A DNA stretch of 64,000 bases from Vaginisenegalia massiliensis. Lineage in GTDB: Bacteria; Bacillota; Bacilli; Lactobacillales; Aerococcaceae. Positions 38,963-47,842 of the stretch are shown here, piece after piece (position 1 is the stretch's first letter; every line of letters begins with the position of its first letter). The position numbers and the translations under genes are program-made. A model generated the notes under the pieces. The model was given only the letters and a program-made list of their open reading frames with translations, had not been told where the DNA came from and did not search any database. The DNA lies in contig NZ_UWPC01000001.1 in assembly GCF_900604935.1 (NCBI RefSeq), positions 62,001-126,000 of the forward strand, written 5' to 3'.

Positions 38963-38999
38963 ACCTAGGATCATTCTCTATGATGATTCTAGGTTTTTT
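38963..38999 (+). terminator. Intrinsic terminator after adhE
   Basis: 12-bp stem ACCTAGGATCAT (38963-38974) / ATGATTCTAGGT (38983-38994, one G-U pair) followed by TTTTTG. Confidence 0.88.
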
Positions 39000-39008
39000 G
39001 ATTTATAG

Positions 39009-39037
39009 TTGACAGATGGCTTTGCAAATCCTATTCT
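39009..39037 (+). promoter_or_regulatory. Promoter for the fumarase gene
   Basis: TTGACA (39009-39014), a 17-base spacer and TATTCT (39032-39037), 55 bases before the TTG start. The intact promoter shows that the locus is probably still transcribed despite the nonsense codon. Confidence 0.75.
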
Positions 39038-39091
39038 AGAATAGTAACAAGAAAACGGTATCATTCCGTATTTATCTAGGAGGTCATCAAC

Positions 39092-40453
39092 TTGTATCGG
39101 ATTGAAAAAGATTCAATGGGCGAAATCCAAGTCGAAGAAAACAAGCTTTGAGGTGCCCAAACCCAACGCAGTTTGCAAAATTTCAAAATTGGTCATGAAA
39201 TCATGCCATCCGAATTAATTAAAGCTTTAATTGAAAGCAAACGCGCTTGCGCCGTTGTTAACCTTGAAGAAGAGAAATTAACAGTTGAAGAAAGCCAGGC
39301 CATTACCCAAGCCTGTGATCAACTGCTTAATCACTATGAAGACTATCAAGAACAATTTCCATTATGTTTATGGCAAACAGGATCAGGTACCCAAACCAAT
39401 ATGAACGTGAATGAAGTGATTGCCCACATAGCTAGCCAAAATGGATTAAATATCCATCCTAACGATCATGTGAATCGTTCACAAAGTTCGAATGATATTT
39501 TTCCAACCGCTATGAATATGGCAGCTTATATAGCTATTCAACGTGATTTATTACCCGAATTAAATCAGTGGATGACACAACTATCTAGTTTAAGCGATCA
39601 ATATGAACATACCTTAAAAATAGGGCGTACCCATTTACAAGATGCCACTCCTTTAACTTTTGGCCAAGAAGTCAGTGGATGGTTACATATGATTAAAAAT
39701 AGCTATCAATCCATTGAAACAGCCAGTCAAAGCTTATTGCAATTAGCTGTGGGAGGAACAGCTGTAGGTACTGGAATAAACGCATCAACTGAATTTGGTG
39801 ATAAAGTTTGTGCAGAATTGAGCAAAAGATTGGGAATAAAATTTCAGTCCGATGAAAATAAGTTTTTCGCATTAACCAGTCATCAACCGATCACCTATAC
39901 TCATGGTGCGATTCGTGCTTTGGCAGCTGATTTAATGAAAATTGCAAATGATATTCGTTGGTTAGCTTCTGGTCCACGCTGTGGCTTAGGAGAACTCATT
40001 ATCCCAAGTAATGAGCCTGGATCATCCATCATGCCTGGAAAAGTCAATCCAACTCAAGCCGAAGCCTTAACCATGGTTGTCGCACAAGTTATGGGCAATG
40101 ATACAACCATCCAATTTGCTGCCAGCCAAGGTAATTTCCAATTAAACGTCTATAAGCCAGTTATTATCCATAATATGATGCAATCCATTGGTATATTAAC
40201 TGATGTCATGAATTCCTTTAGAATCCATTGTTTGCAAGGATTGACCGTCAACCAAGAGCGGATGAATCATTTATTAAACAATTCATTGATGTTAGTCACA
40301 GCGATGACGCCACATATTGGTTATGAAAAAGCAGCCGAAATTGCTAAACTAGCCCATAAGGAAAATACAAGCCTAAAAGAAGCTACATTAAAACTTGACT
40401 ATGCCACATCAGAACAAGTAGATCAATGGTTAGAGACCACCAAAATGATTTAA
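39092..40453 (+). pseudogene. fumC: Class II fumarate hydratase interrupted by UGA at codon 20
   Basis: The frame begins with TTG at 39092, eight bases after AGGAGG, and reads YRIEKDSMGEIQVEENKL, the normal FumC N terminus. Codon 20 (39149-39151) is TGA, where the family has the Trp of KLWGAQTQRS; reading then continues without error for 434 codons. Conserved motifs are intact: [32 protein letters not shown] and [11 protein letters not shown]. Fumarase interconverts fumarate and malate. The single G-to-A change could be a recent nonsense mutation, a sequencing error or a site of UGA readthrough; restart at TTG 39173 would lose 27 residues and has no good ribosome binding site. Confidence 0.85.
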
Positions 40454-40796
40454 AACAAATGCCGTCATGTTAAAATACATGGCGGTATAATTTTTATACT
40501 TATAAAGTGGATCATAAATTCGGACACTTTAAAGTATGTTCGAATGAATCACTTCTTCAAGCAAAATAATTATAATGTATATTATGTAAACCCATATATA
40601 AAATAATAATTCGCACATTGGCATTTAATTCTAAAATGTATAGTTCAATTATTATTCGACTGGATGGCTACTTGAGATGGGAAGTACTCCGTTACACCAT
40701 AAAACAATTATAGAAGATTTAGGGCAACCCAAGCAGATTGCCCTTTTTACTTTCTGTATCTCAATTTTTCCTCAATCTCTTCTGAACATCGTTATC
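40454..40796. other. AT-rich gene-free stretch with two hairpins
   Basis: No credible gene. Near the fumarase end a stem GCCGTCATGT/ACATGGCGGT (40461-40486) may act as its terminator, although the T run is imperfect. At 40504-40530 an inverted repeat AAAGTG/CACTTT flanks 15 bases. At 40721-40748 a plus-strand terminator-like hairpin AGGGCAA/TTGCCCT followed by TTTTT has no obvious gene in front of it. The segment may be the remains of deleted or inserted DNA. Confidence 0.5.
40721..40748 (+). terminator. Orphan intrinsic terminator
   Basis: 7-bp stem AGGGCAA (40721-40727) / TTGCCCT (40738-40744) with following T residues. No gene is recognisable directly upstream on the plus strand. Confidence 0.6.
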
Positions 40797-41345
40797 TTAA
40801 ATGAACTTGCAGGTCAACCAAATTTTGAAGTATATATTATACAGAACTTGCAAATTTACTTTAGGCGTAACAAAGTGCTCCTTAATGATTTTATCTGTTA
40901 ACTTATGATACTCTGCTAACATTCGTTTTTGCCATTTATCTTTTTGAAAAGCTTTAATTGGTTCTCTAAACTGATCTTCATTTGTTAAATATTCAATATA
41001 TCCTGTTTTATTGAACTGATATTCTAAATCTTTATAAAAAAAACGAAACGTTCCAAAATTATACCAAAATCCTCCATCTTCAAGATTAATAAATATTCCA
41101 TCTAATCCCTCAACACTGACTTGATTTTCAGGGTAATATGTAATATCAGTAGATAGTAAAAACATTGTTGGTTCAACATCTTTATTATGTGGCATATGTT
41201 GACAGTAATATAAGGAATAGGCATTAAGATTATAGAAAATATATACAATGAACCCTAATATTCCCCATTTAGCGTATTTGAACCTTCATTTCGTCTTTTG
41301 TTCCATGCGAGAGGTTCGCGTTTGAATATCAATATATGATGACAT
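40797..41345 (-). pseudogene. Membrane-anchored hypothetical protein, broken by in-frame UGA (copy A)
   Basis: Reading from ATG at 41345 (GAGGG upstream) gives MSSYIDIQTRTSRMEQKTK, then TGA at 41286-41288 (codon 20), then continues in the same frame: RFKYAKWGILGFIVYIFYN (a membrane helix), YSLYYCQHMP and a soluble domain of about 130 residues ending near KVNLQVLYNIYF. It is clearly related to the next gene downstream in coordinates: both share YSLYYC after the helix, a similar central GLIF/GIFI segment and the C-terminal P-x-x-NLQxL pattern. I do not recognise the family. Tandem one-helix paralogues like these are often immunity proteins, but no toxin gene is nearby. The part from 41195 down could still be translated alone. 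Confidence 0.6.
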
Positions 41346-41366
41346 AATAAATCCCTCATAACTAAA

Positions 41367-41906
41367 TTATTTTTCAAATCGATCTTTATACTTCATGTCA
41401 AATAACCACTGCAGATTAATCAGAGGTTTACCAAGTGAATCTTTAGCTGGTTTTATGAAATTTTCTACTTCCTTTTTTGCTAATTTGATATCATTTTCTG
41501 AAATTTCATCATCAATTTCAACATAATTATTACATATAGAATACAACTTACCGTTACCTCGAAGCCAAAATGATCTATTGTATCCATCGAATGAAATTTC
41601 TCTGTCATTAAATTGGCTGACACCCATACCATTATAAAAAATAAGTCCATAATCCTCATAATCATTGCCTTCAAAATATATTTCTTGTATATCAAAAGGC
41701 AAATTGTAGTAGTTCTCTCTTAATAAGACAATTTCTGGAAATTAATCCTCCTCTACTTTTAAATTCTCGCAATAGTACAGCGAGTAACGCAACATATATT
41801 TATAAGTAAAATGACATGTTGCTTGAATCGTGACAATGGTTAACAAGGTAATAAGTAAGTATTTAGCAAATTTTTTCTTGGTTGATTCAGTTATGTTCAC
41901 TCGCAT
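41367..41906 (-). pseudogene. Membrane-anchored hypothetical protein, broken by in-frame UAA (copy B)
   Basis: From ATG at 41906 the frame encodes a 54-residue segment with one membrane helix (KYLLITLLTIVTIQATCHF), then YSLYYCENLKVEED and a TAA at 41742-41744. The same frame continues after the stop for 124 codons: FPEIVLLRENYYNLPF, DYGLIFYNGMG, and the end PLINLQWLFDMKYKDRFE. Alignment by eye with copy A runs across the stop, so one original gene was split. Alternatively the 54-residue peptide and the soluble part (from TTG at 41702) are made separately. Copy A starts 21 bases downstream, so the two were tandem in one operon. Confidence 0.6.
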
Positions 41907-42044
41907 AGCATTCTCTCTTTGTCCTTTATTTTCTAATAAGATTATTATAACGGAATATTGCTAATAAGAAACGAACTTTCTTTGATTAAATTTAATCATT
42001 TATGACGGAAATATAAATGTTTAGAACATCTGTCATACCTATTA

Positions 42045-42080
42045 AAAAAGCTTTCACTCACCAAATGAGCAAAAGCTTTT
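42045..42080 (-). terminator. Intrinsic terminator after the M20 peptidase gene
   Basis: AAAAAGCTTTCACTCA (42045-42060) pairs with TGAGCAAAAGCTTTT (42066-42080), one mismatch; a T run is present on the minus strand. Confidence 0.75.
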
Positions 42081-42110
42081 GTTACTTGTCAAACAAATTC
42101 TATCTTTCCC

Positions 42111-43292
42111 CTACTCTCCCATTAAGTATCGCAAGGTAGCCGCTCCCATGGCTTTGGCTGCGATAAGCATCGAATCCTCATTGATATCAAATTTCGGGTG
42201 GTGATGTGGATAAGCTTGTTCTTGTGGACTGGCGCCAATGTAGAAAAAGCATGATGGCCGCTCTTGCGAATAATAAGCAAAGTCTTCGGACGGACTTTGA
42301 GGACCACAATCGGCGATTTGATTCACTTGCGGTATATTCGCATTAGTCACTGCTTGTCGTACCAATTCCGTTAATGGGTTATCATTGATTAAGACTGGAT
42401 AATCGTTTTGATAATCTACCTCAATTTGGCACTGATAAGTTTGAGCCATACCTGCACAGATCGTTCGAATTTCTTGTTCGATTAATTGGCGGGCCTGATT
42501 GGACATTGCCCGCACGTCTCCTTCTAGGGTCACTGCATCTTTAATGATATTGAATTGTCCTTTTCCATCAAAGGAACCAATAGTCACCACGCCCGATTCC
42601 ATCGGATTTAAACGGCGAGAAATGATGCTTTGTAAGTTAACGACTAACTGACTAGCAATTAGGATAGCATCATTGGCTTCGTGGGGAGACGATCCATGGC
42701 CACCCTTTCCTTGAATCTTTATGACAAATTTTGCCCGAGCTTGTTGCGTAGGCCCACTATGATAGAAGATGCCACCAAATGGCATTTGGCTCATCACATG
42801 ACAGCCGATGACATGATCAACACCGTCAAGGACTCCGTCCCGAATCATCTGAATAGCTCCACCTGGAGGCATCTCTTCTGCTGGTTGATGGATGATAACA
42901 ATTTTGCCACTTAACTGATCTTTTATTTCGATTAAGCAGTCGGCCAAAGTCATTAAATAAGCGGTATGAGCATCGTGCCCACAAGCGTGCATGACACCTG
43001 GATTGACTGATTGGAAAGCTAATTGGGTTTCTTCCTGGATAGGTAAGGCATCGAAATCAGCCCGTAAAGCCAAAGTTTTACCCGGTTTTCCCGTATCGAT
43101 AGTGACTTTTATCCCATAGCCACCGACTTGGCTTTGAATTTGAACATCCTTTCCTTGATAATGAGCCAAAATATACCGACTGGTCTCCTTTTCTTCAAAG
43201 GATAACTCTGGATGTTGATGTAACCAGCGACGATCAGCGACCATAGCTTCTTGTTTCTGGTCTAATAATTGAAACAATTTATTTAATGTCAT
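42111..43292 (-). CDS. M20 family amidohydrolase (hippurate/N-acyl amino acid hydrolase type)
   Basis: 393 residues. Metal ligands and catalytic motifs of peptidase M20D are visible: HPELSFEEKET, ALRADFDALPI, HACGHDAHTAYL, HQPAEEMPPGGA and the dimerisation-domain GKGGHGSSPHEANDAI; the C terminus has SEDFAYYSQERP. Such enzymes deacylate N-acyl amino acids or hippurate in the cytosol with two divalent metal ions; the substrate here is unknown. The ATG at 43292 has GAGGA upstream. It is divergent from the PLD-family gene. Confidence 0.92.
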   Translation of the reverse strand: MTLNKLFQLLDQKQEAMVADRRWLHQHPELSFEEKETSRYILAHYQGKDVQIQSQVGGYGIKVTIDTGKPGKTLALRADFDALPIQEETQLAFQSVNPGVMHACGHDAHTAYLMTLADCLIEIKDQLSGKIVIIHQPAEEMPPGGAIQMIRDGVLDGVDHVIGCHVMSQMPFGGIFYHSGPTQQARAKFVIKIQGKGGHGSSPHEANDAILIASQLVVNLQSIISRRLNPMESGVVTIGSFDGKGQFNIIKDAVTLEGDVRAMSNQARQLIEQEIRTICAGMAQTYQCQIEVDYQNDYPVLINDNPLTELVRQAVTNANIPQVNQIADCGPQSPSEDFAYYSQERPSCFFYIGASPQEQAYPHHHPKFDINEDSMLIAAKAMGAATLRYLMGE

Positions 43293-43472
43293 GATGATTC
43301 CTCATTTCTAATTGCCTTCAACAATGGTTTCGATACTTCATTCTAACTTATAGCTAGAAATCGATGCAAGAAGGACCCCTTAGGATTGGTTTTGGGATGC
43401 TTTAGCTTGTCACTATCCCCATGTAAACGCTATAATTAAACAGATAATGATTGACTTTTGAGGAGTGAAAGT

Positions 43473-44921
43473 GTGAATAAACGTAAACATCGGTCAGCCA
43501 AATGGACTTTGATTGGGCTGCTAGTGCTCGTCCCAGCGGTTGTCGGCATGTACCACCGCTTAAAACCCATGCCTGAACAATACTCGATGAAAAGTCCTTT
43601 ATACCCAGTAGACCAAGTAGATTTTCTTCATGATTTAACTTATGAAACGAAAGAGGGTCGTCTTACCCACAAACAAGAAATTATGAAAGAAGCTTATCAG
43701 ATGATTAATCAGGCACAAGACTATCTTATCATCGACATGTTCTTATTTAATGACGATTATGATCATCAAACACAGCAATTTCCTGCAGTTGCACAAACAA
43801 TGACCGATAAATTAATTGCTAAAAAACAAGCTAGTGGCATTCCAATTTACTTTATTACCGATCCGATTAATAGCTTCTATGGAACCTACACACCTAAACA
43901 TATTCAAGCCTTGAAAGATGCAGGTATTACGGTTGTAGAAACCAATCTTAGTGCCCTACGGGATTCTAATCCACTCTATGCCGGCTTATATCGGTCTTAT
44001 TTTGCTTGGTTTGGTCAATCGAATGCGGGCTTTTTACCCAATGCTTTCCGGACTGACGGTCCTAAAGTCAACTTCCTTTCCTATCTTCAACTCTTGAATT
44101 TCAAAGCCAATCATCGCAAAACCTTAGCAAACGAACAGGAGGCTTTGATAACATCTGCCAATCCCCATGATGGCAGTGCCTATCATTCGAATATTGCTTT
44201 TAAACTTAAGGGACCCATTCTAAAGGATTTATTGCAATCCGAACTAGCCGTCATAAAAGACGCCGGCTTAGATACTCAATCAATAAAATTAAGCCCCCAA
44301 ATACCTGATAAGAAGAAAGATCAAACGCAATCTGCTTTACAAGTTGGCTTAATTAGCGAAGGAAAAATTAAAGAACGCCTCCTTCAATGTATTCAATCAT
44401 CCAGAACAGGCGACAAGCTCCACCTTGGCTTATTCTATTTGTCCGATCGAGATATCATCCAAGCCTTAAAAGAGGCCGCTAATAGGAAAGTTCAGATTCA
44501 ACTCATTCTTGATATTAACCAAGATGCCTTTGGCAAGAAAAAAATGGGCATTCCTAATCGTCCAGTTGCACATGAACTTAGCCAAGCTAGTCCTAATATC
44601 CAAATTCGTTGGTATCAGAGCCATGGTGAACAATACCATGCCAAATTTATGATTAAAGAATCCGCCGAACAAGTTGAAGTTATTGGGGGTTCAGCCAACT
44701 TTACCCAACGGAATCTAGCAGATTTAAACTTAGAAACTGATGTCTATTTGGTTGGCAAGTCTTCTCAGAAAACCATGCAGGAAATCCTGACCTATTACCG
44801 TCGCATTTGGACCAATGAAGACGGCCAATACACAGTTGCTTATCAAACTTATGCAGAAGATTCTTGGTGGAAAACCGCCCTCTACCGTTTGCAAGAATGG
44901 TCTGGTCTATCTACTTTCTAG
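43473..44921 (+). CDS. Phospholipase D-family membrane protein (cardiolipin-synthase-like)
   Basis: 482 residues with one N-terminal membrane helix (WTLIGLLVLVPAVVGMYH) and a PLD fold. Two HxK motifs are present: ANHRKTLAN in the first half and YHAKFMIKESAEQVEVIGGSANFTQRN in the second. It differs from the standard ClsA by having a single N-terminal helix and a long spacer between the motifs. It may be a phosphatidyltransferase or phospholipase acting at the outer membrane face. The start is GTG at 43473 with GAGGAG upstream. Confidence 0.85.
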   Translation: MNKRKHRSAKWTLIGLLVLVPAVVGMYHRLKPMPEQYSMKSPLYPVDQVDFLHDLTYETKEGRLTHKQEIMKEAYQMINQAQDYLIIDMFLFNDDYDHQTQQFPAVAQTMTDKLIAKKQASGIPIYFITDPINSFYGTYTPKHIQALKDAGITVVETNLSALRDSNPLYAGLYRSYFAWFGQSNAGFLPNAFRTDGPKVNFLSYLQLLNFKANHRKTLANEQEALITSANPHDGSAYHSNIAFKLKGPILKDLLQSELAVIKDAGLDTQSIKLSPQIPDKKKDQTQSALQVGLISEGKIKERLLQCIQSSRTGDKLHLGLFYLSDRDIIQALKEAANRKVQIQLILDINQDAFGKKKMGIPNRPVAHELSQASPNIQIRWYQSHGEQYHAKFMIKESAEQVEVIGGSANFTQRNLADLNLETDVYLVGKSSQKTMQEILTYYRRIWTNEDGQYTVAYQTYAEDSWWKTALYRLQEWSGLSTF

Positions 44922-44938
44922 CTATACACCATATAAAA

Positions 44939-44980
44939 CCCCGCTCTTCTTTTCTGTTAATCCAGATGAGAAAAGCGGGC
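44939..44980. terminator. Bidirectional terminator between the PLD and DUF3307 genes
   Basis: CCCGCT and TTTTCT on the left pair with AGAAAAGCGGG on the right, with a four-base bulge, between two convergent genes. A T run follows on the minus-strand side. Confidence 0.6.
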
Positions 44981-45003
44981 TTATCTTATTGAATTGCATC
45001 CTA

Positions 45004-45732
45004 TTAGAATAAGAGATAATAAGTTACCAAGACCATCAGGCTACTCACTAATGTGCCTAACAAATAATATTCTGCAAATTGATGGCTTTTTGTCATCTTG
45101 TCATAACGTGCGATAGACTTAGCTGTCAGAACAAAACCAATAGCCGCGTATTGATTGGCTAACAAGAGCAAGCCCATAATTAACCGCTCTAAAATTCCGA
45201 TAAAGGCGCCTGCATTAGCCTTGCCTTGATCTTGGCTTTTATCTTGTGGTTGAAAGTCTTCAAGTAATTTTTTGACCGTGATACTGGCCGGCTCTCCTAG
45301 AATTAGAAAGAAAATCAAATACTTAAGTAAGCTATCCATGGGTATAGTCACGATCGCTAAGAATCCTTTCCACCATGCTTGAAAGTCAATGGCTATCTTA
45401 CCGTGGCTAGCTTGGATAAACACCAAACCTAAGCTAGCCAAATGACACAACTGGTCGCCTAAATATGCCTTAGCTTGATTCTCGACTTTAGTTCGGCTTA
45501 AATAATATTTCATTCCATCAATGAGACAATGAAGAAGCCATATTTCTAGAGCTAAAAGCAACACGGATCCCTTAAAGAGCGCATAAGTTCCAAGCAGATA
45601 CACGCTACCTACTATCACTAAGTGCTGAACCAATTGATTTACGTGTGTTTTACTCGCTATTTTATCCGATTGCAAATAATAATCAGCCAACACATGCCAC
45701 AAAAGAAATGATAAGCATAAATTAACAATCAT
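45004..45732 (-). CDS. DUF3307 membrane protein
   Basis: 242 residues, about six or seven hydrophobic helices. The DUF3307 hallmarks are the opening LLWHVLADYYLQSDKIA and LLHCLIDGMKYYL (conserved His and Asp residues within membrane helices). Function unknown. Its ATG follows the satD stop directly (TAAATG), so the two are coupled. In many Firmicutes SatD and DUF3307 proteins are neighbours; in Streptococcus mutans satD belongs to a locus linked to secretion and acid tolerance. Confidence 0.85.
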   Translation of the reverse strand: MIVNLCLSFLLWHVLADYYLQSDKIASKTHVNQLVQHLVIVGSVYLLGTYALFKGSVLLLALEIWLLHCLIDGMKYYLSRTKVENQAKAYLGDQLCHLASLGLVFIQASHGKIAIDFQAWWKGFLAIVTIPMDSLLKYLIFFLILGEPASITVKKLLEDFQPQDKSQDQGKANAGAFIGILERLIMGLLLLANQYAAIGFVLTAKSIARYDKMTKSHQFAEYYLLGTLVSSLMVLVTYYLLF

Positions 45733-46398
45733 TTACCTGCCCTCCTCTTTAAAATTTTGAGCAAGGACTTTAAAGGCATATTGGATTTCATAATAGTGCG
45801 AAGCTTTAAGCGATTTACTGATAGCCGGTTGTAGAAGATTCATTGCTTCAGCTGTCTTTCGTTGATTCTCATCATTAGCACGAAAACATTTCATAATTTC
45901 GACTTGGCGGTCAGTCCAAGATTCTTGAATGGGATAGGCTGTAGCAAATATCGCATTCACGAGCTCATCTCTTTTAGCTTGATCCGATTTTAAGGCTAAA
46001 TTGGTCTGATAACGGCCATTTTGATTTTCACTTTGTTCTAATTGCTCAATCATGGCTTTGGCATTATGATAAGCTGGTCCATCATTCAAATGGCTATCAT
46101 CTGGAGAAATTTGCGTACTTAAAGAGCCAATTCCTAGACCAATTCTTAATTTTACCGGATAGAGTCCTAGAATTAAGTCAAATAAGAATTCATCTAATTT
46201 CAGATTCAACTGAAACAATCCTTGAAAACTATCGCCCATAACTAGGGTGAGTGGTGAAATACAGGCCTTATCATAATTTTTATTTAATTCTTTAATTAGT
46301 TGAATAAGATGATTTTGGACACCATCCCGGTCAGCTAATTGACGTGAATCTTTGATATCGGCCATAACGACCAAGTATTGATTGATTGGTTGAGTCAT
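45733..46398 (-). CDS. satD: SatD family protein
   Basis: 221 residues. The opening QYLVVMADIKDSRQLADR and the block ISPLTLVMGDSFQGLFQL are typical of SatD, whose N-terminal half resembles a nucleotide-cyclase-like fold. A C-terminal helix-turn-helix is present (QRKTAEAMNLLQPAISKSL). Biochemical function is not known. AGGAGG precedes the ATG. The 29-bp tandem repeat at 46456-46560 lies directly upstream, in the likely promoter region. Confidence 0.85.
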   Translation of the reverse strand: MTQPINQYLVVMADIKDSRQLADRDGVQNHLIQLIKELNKNYDKACISPLTLVMGDSFQGLFQLNLKLDEFLFDLILGLYPVKLRIGLGIGSLSTQISPDDSHLNDGPAYHNAKAMIEQLEQSENQNGRYQTNLALKSDQAKRDELVNAIFATAYPIQESWTDRQVEIMKCFRANDENQRKTAEAMNLLQPAISKSLKASHYYEIQYAFKVLAQNFKEEGR

Positions 46399-46455
46399 TT
46401 AGCTACCTCCTTCCCCTCAAATTATACCTTTTTCTAGTCAAATAACAAGAAAGAT

Positions 46456-46560
46456 ATTCCTATTTAATGGAATATCTTAAACTTATTCCTATTTAATGGA
46501 ATATCTTAAACTTATTCCTATTTAATGGAATATCTTAAACTTATTCCTATTTAATGGAAT
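46456..46560. repeat. 29-bp tandem repeat, 3.6 copies, each a hairpin
   Basis: Three identical 29-bp units (46456-46484, 46485-46513, 46514-46542) and an 18-base partial unit (46543-46560). Each unit starts ATTCCTATTTAATGGAAT, a short inverted repeat (ATTCC/GGAAT), followed by ATCTTAAACTT. In the first copy the arms extend to 10 bp (AAGATATTCC at 46451-46460, GGAATATCTT at 46469-46478); in the last copy they become CTTATTCC/GGAATAAG. It lies between the flavoprotein stop and the satD start. Confidence 0.95.
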
Positions 46561-46588
46561 AAGTGCATTTATCTAAATTCAAAAATAA

Positions 46589-47707
46589 TTAACAATCACA
46601 AGCGACCTGACAGCAAGTTAAATCATCTAAATACATCATATTCTGGCGATAAAGAGCTTCAATATTTGGATCCAATGTCCAAGATTCACGTCGAGCAATT
46701 TCACCAATTAAGGGAGCAAAACGTTGTCTAAATTTATAAATGTAACAGAAAATAGCACCCGGTTGGCGTAAGCTAGGACCTGCCAAAAAGATGTTTGAAG
46801 CTATCGTTGATTCGTCATACATGTTAACCTCTGGCAAACCATCTGCGTTTTTATTAAAAAATTGAGGAGCTAGCTTAAACACGGCTGAATCAAAACCAGT
46901 TGCAAGAATAGGAGGATTAGAACAAAGAAATTCTTGTTCATTGTCAAATATTAATTGAAATTGATCCCCTTTTTGCTTAATTTCCTTAAGTAGATAATTC
47001 TCGTGAATACTAATTTTTGCCCCTCGATCAAGTGCTTGCTGATATCTTTGGCGCGTATAAGGAGATAAACGAATCGAGGGATCTGCTTCAGGAGCAGATA
47101 AACCAGAATGCTCGGTAAATAAATCGACCGCCCCGCCTTTTGAAGCTAAATTCAAGGCTGCATCCATTCCGCTCTCATTTCCACCAATGATACAAAAATC
47201 AGACCCAACTAATCCGCCAAATGAAGTAATTTGACCATAGTGTAAGCCTAATTCTCCCCCTTTTATTTGAGAAAGAGAGGGTTGATCAAACTCACCTAAG
47301 GCTAAAATAACATAGCGTGCTTGAATGCAGCCATTATTTGTCTGCAAATAATACCAATCATCCACTTTTTCCAAATGGTAAACTTCTGTATGACATAATA
47401 TTGGTAGTTCATAACTATGGGCAACACATGAAAGATAGTCAGCAAACTCGCGACCTGATAACCTTTCTTTACCGAGAGTAAAAGCAGGAGAAGTTGTTGG
47501 GGTTACGGCATTTAAATCTGGTATACCAAAACCATTTGAAGTAAATGACGGTGTAATCAAACGCGTTTCTGCTGGCCAATTAATAAAATTTTGTCCGATT
47601 TCGCCTTTTTCTAAAACGACAAATTGATTAATTTGTTGAGCTTTTAAGTAACTGGCCAACCCAATCCCAGCTGCTCCAGCGCCGATAATAACGATATCAA
47701 GTTTCAA
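46589..47707 (-). CDS. FAD/NAD(P)-dependent oxidoreductase with C-terminal Cys cluster
   Basis: 372 residues of the flavin monooxygenase/thioredoxin-reductase-like class. The FAD-binding GxGxxG motif is VIIGAGAAGIGLASYL; an NAD(P)-binding motif is CIIGGNESGMDAALNLA; PPILATGFDSAVF is the late family motif. The last residues, DLTCCQVACDC, contain four Cys (365, 366, 370, 372), unusual for this fold and suggestive of metal or persulfide chemistry. It resembles CzcO-like oxidoreductases. The start is TTG at 47707 with AAGGA upstream. It is divergent from the Amt transporter gene. Confidence 0.82.
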   Translation of the reverse strand: MKLDIVIIGAGAAGIGLASYLKAQQINQFVVLEKGEIGQNFINWPAETRLITPSFTSNGFGIPDLNAVTPTTSPAFTLGKERLSGREFADYLSCVAHSYELPILCHTEVYHLEKVDDWYYLQTNNGCIQARYVILALGEFDQPSLSQIKGGELGLHYGQITSFGGLVGSDFCIIGGNESGMDAALNLASKGGAVDLFTEHSGLSAPEADPSIRLSPYTRQRYQQALDRGAKISIHENYLLKEIKQKGDQFQLIFDNEQEFLCSNPPILATGFDSAVFKLAPQFFNKNADGLPEVNMYDESTIASNIFLAGPSLRQPGAIFCYIYKFRQRFAPLIGEIARRESWTLDPNIEALYRQNMMYLDDLTCCQVACDC

Positions 47708-47842
47708 GAAATCATCCTTTTTCTATACAGTCAGTTAGTTTTACATTACTGAACAAATAATATATTATGTAATGGTTACTATTAACAAATACTATCATAC
47801 TGTCTCTAACATGACAATTTATAGATACGAAAGGATGCCTTT

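Noticed and set aside
40504-40530. Inverted repeat as an insertion sequence end
   Set aside because: Only six-base arms, no transposase and no target duplication seen.
40677-40901. Plus-strand reading frame of 74 codons
   Set aside because: No good ribosome binding site or family resemblance; it contains a terminator hairpin and overlaps the end of the minus-strand pseudogene.
39092-41345. Genetic code change with UGA as Trp
   Set aside because: UGA appears inside two frames, but other genes, such as hslV, end with UGA and the many Trp codons seen are UGG. Separate nonsense mutations are simpler.
41281-41906. Reading the 54-residue membrane peptide as a toxin of a type I system
   Set aside because: Size and helix fit, but the same frame continues after the stop with clear similarity to the neighbouring copy, so a split gene is more likely.
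46456-46560. Short CRISPR array
   Set aside because: The units are directly contiguous 29-bp repeats without unique spacers, and no cas gene is present.
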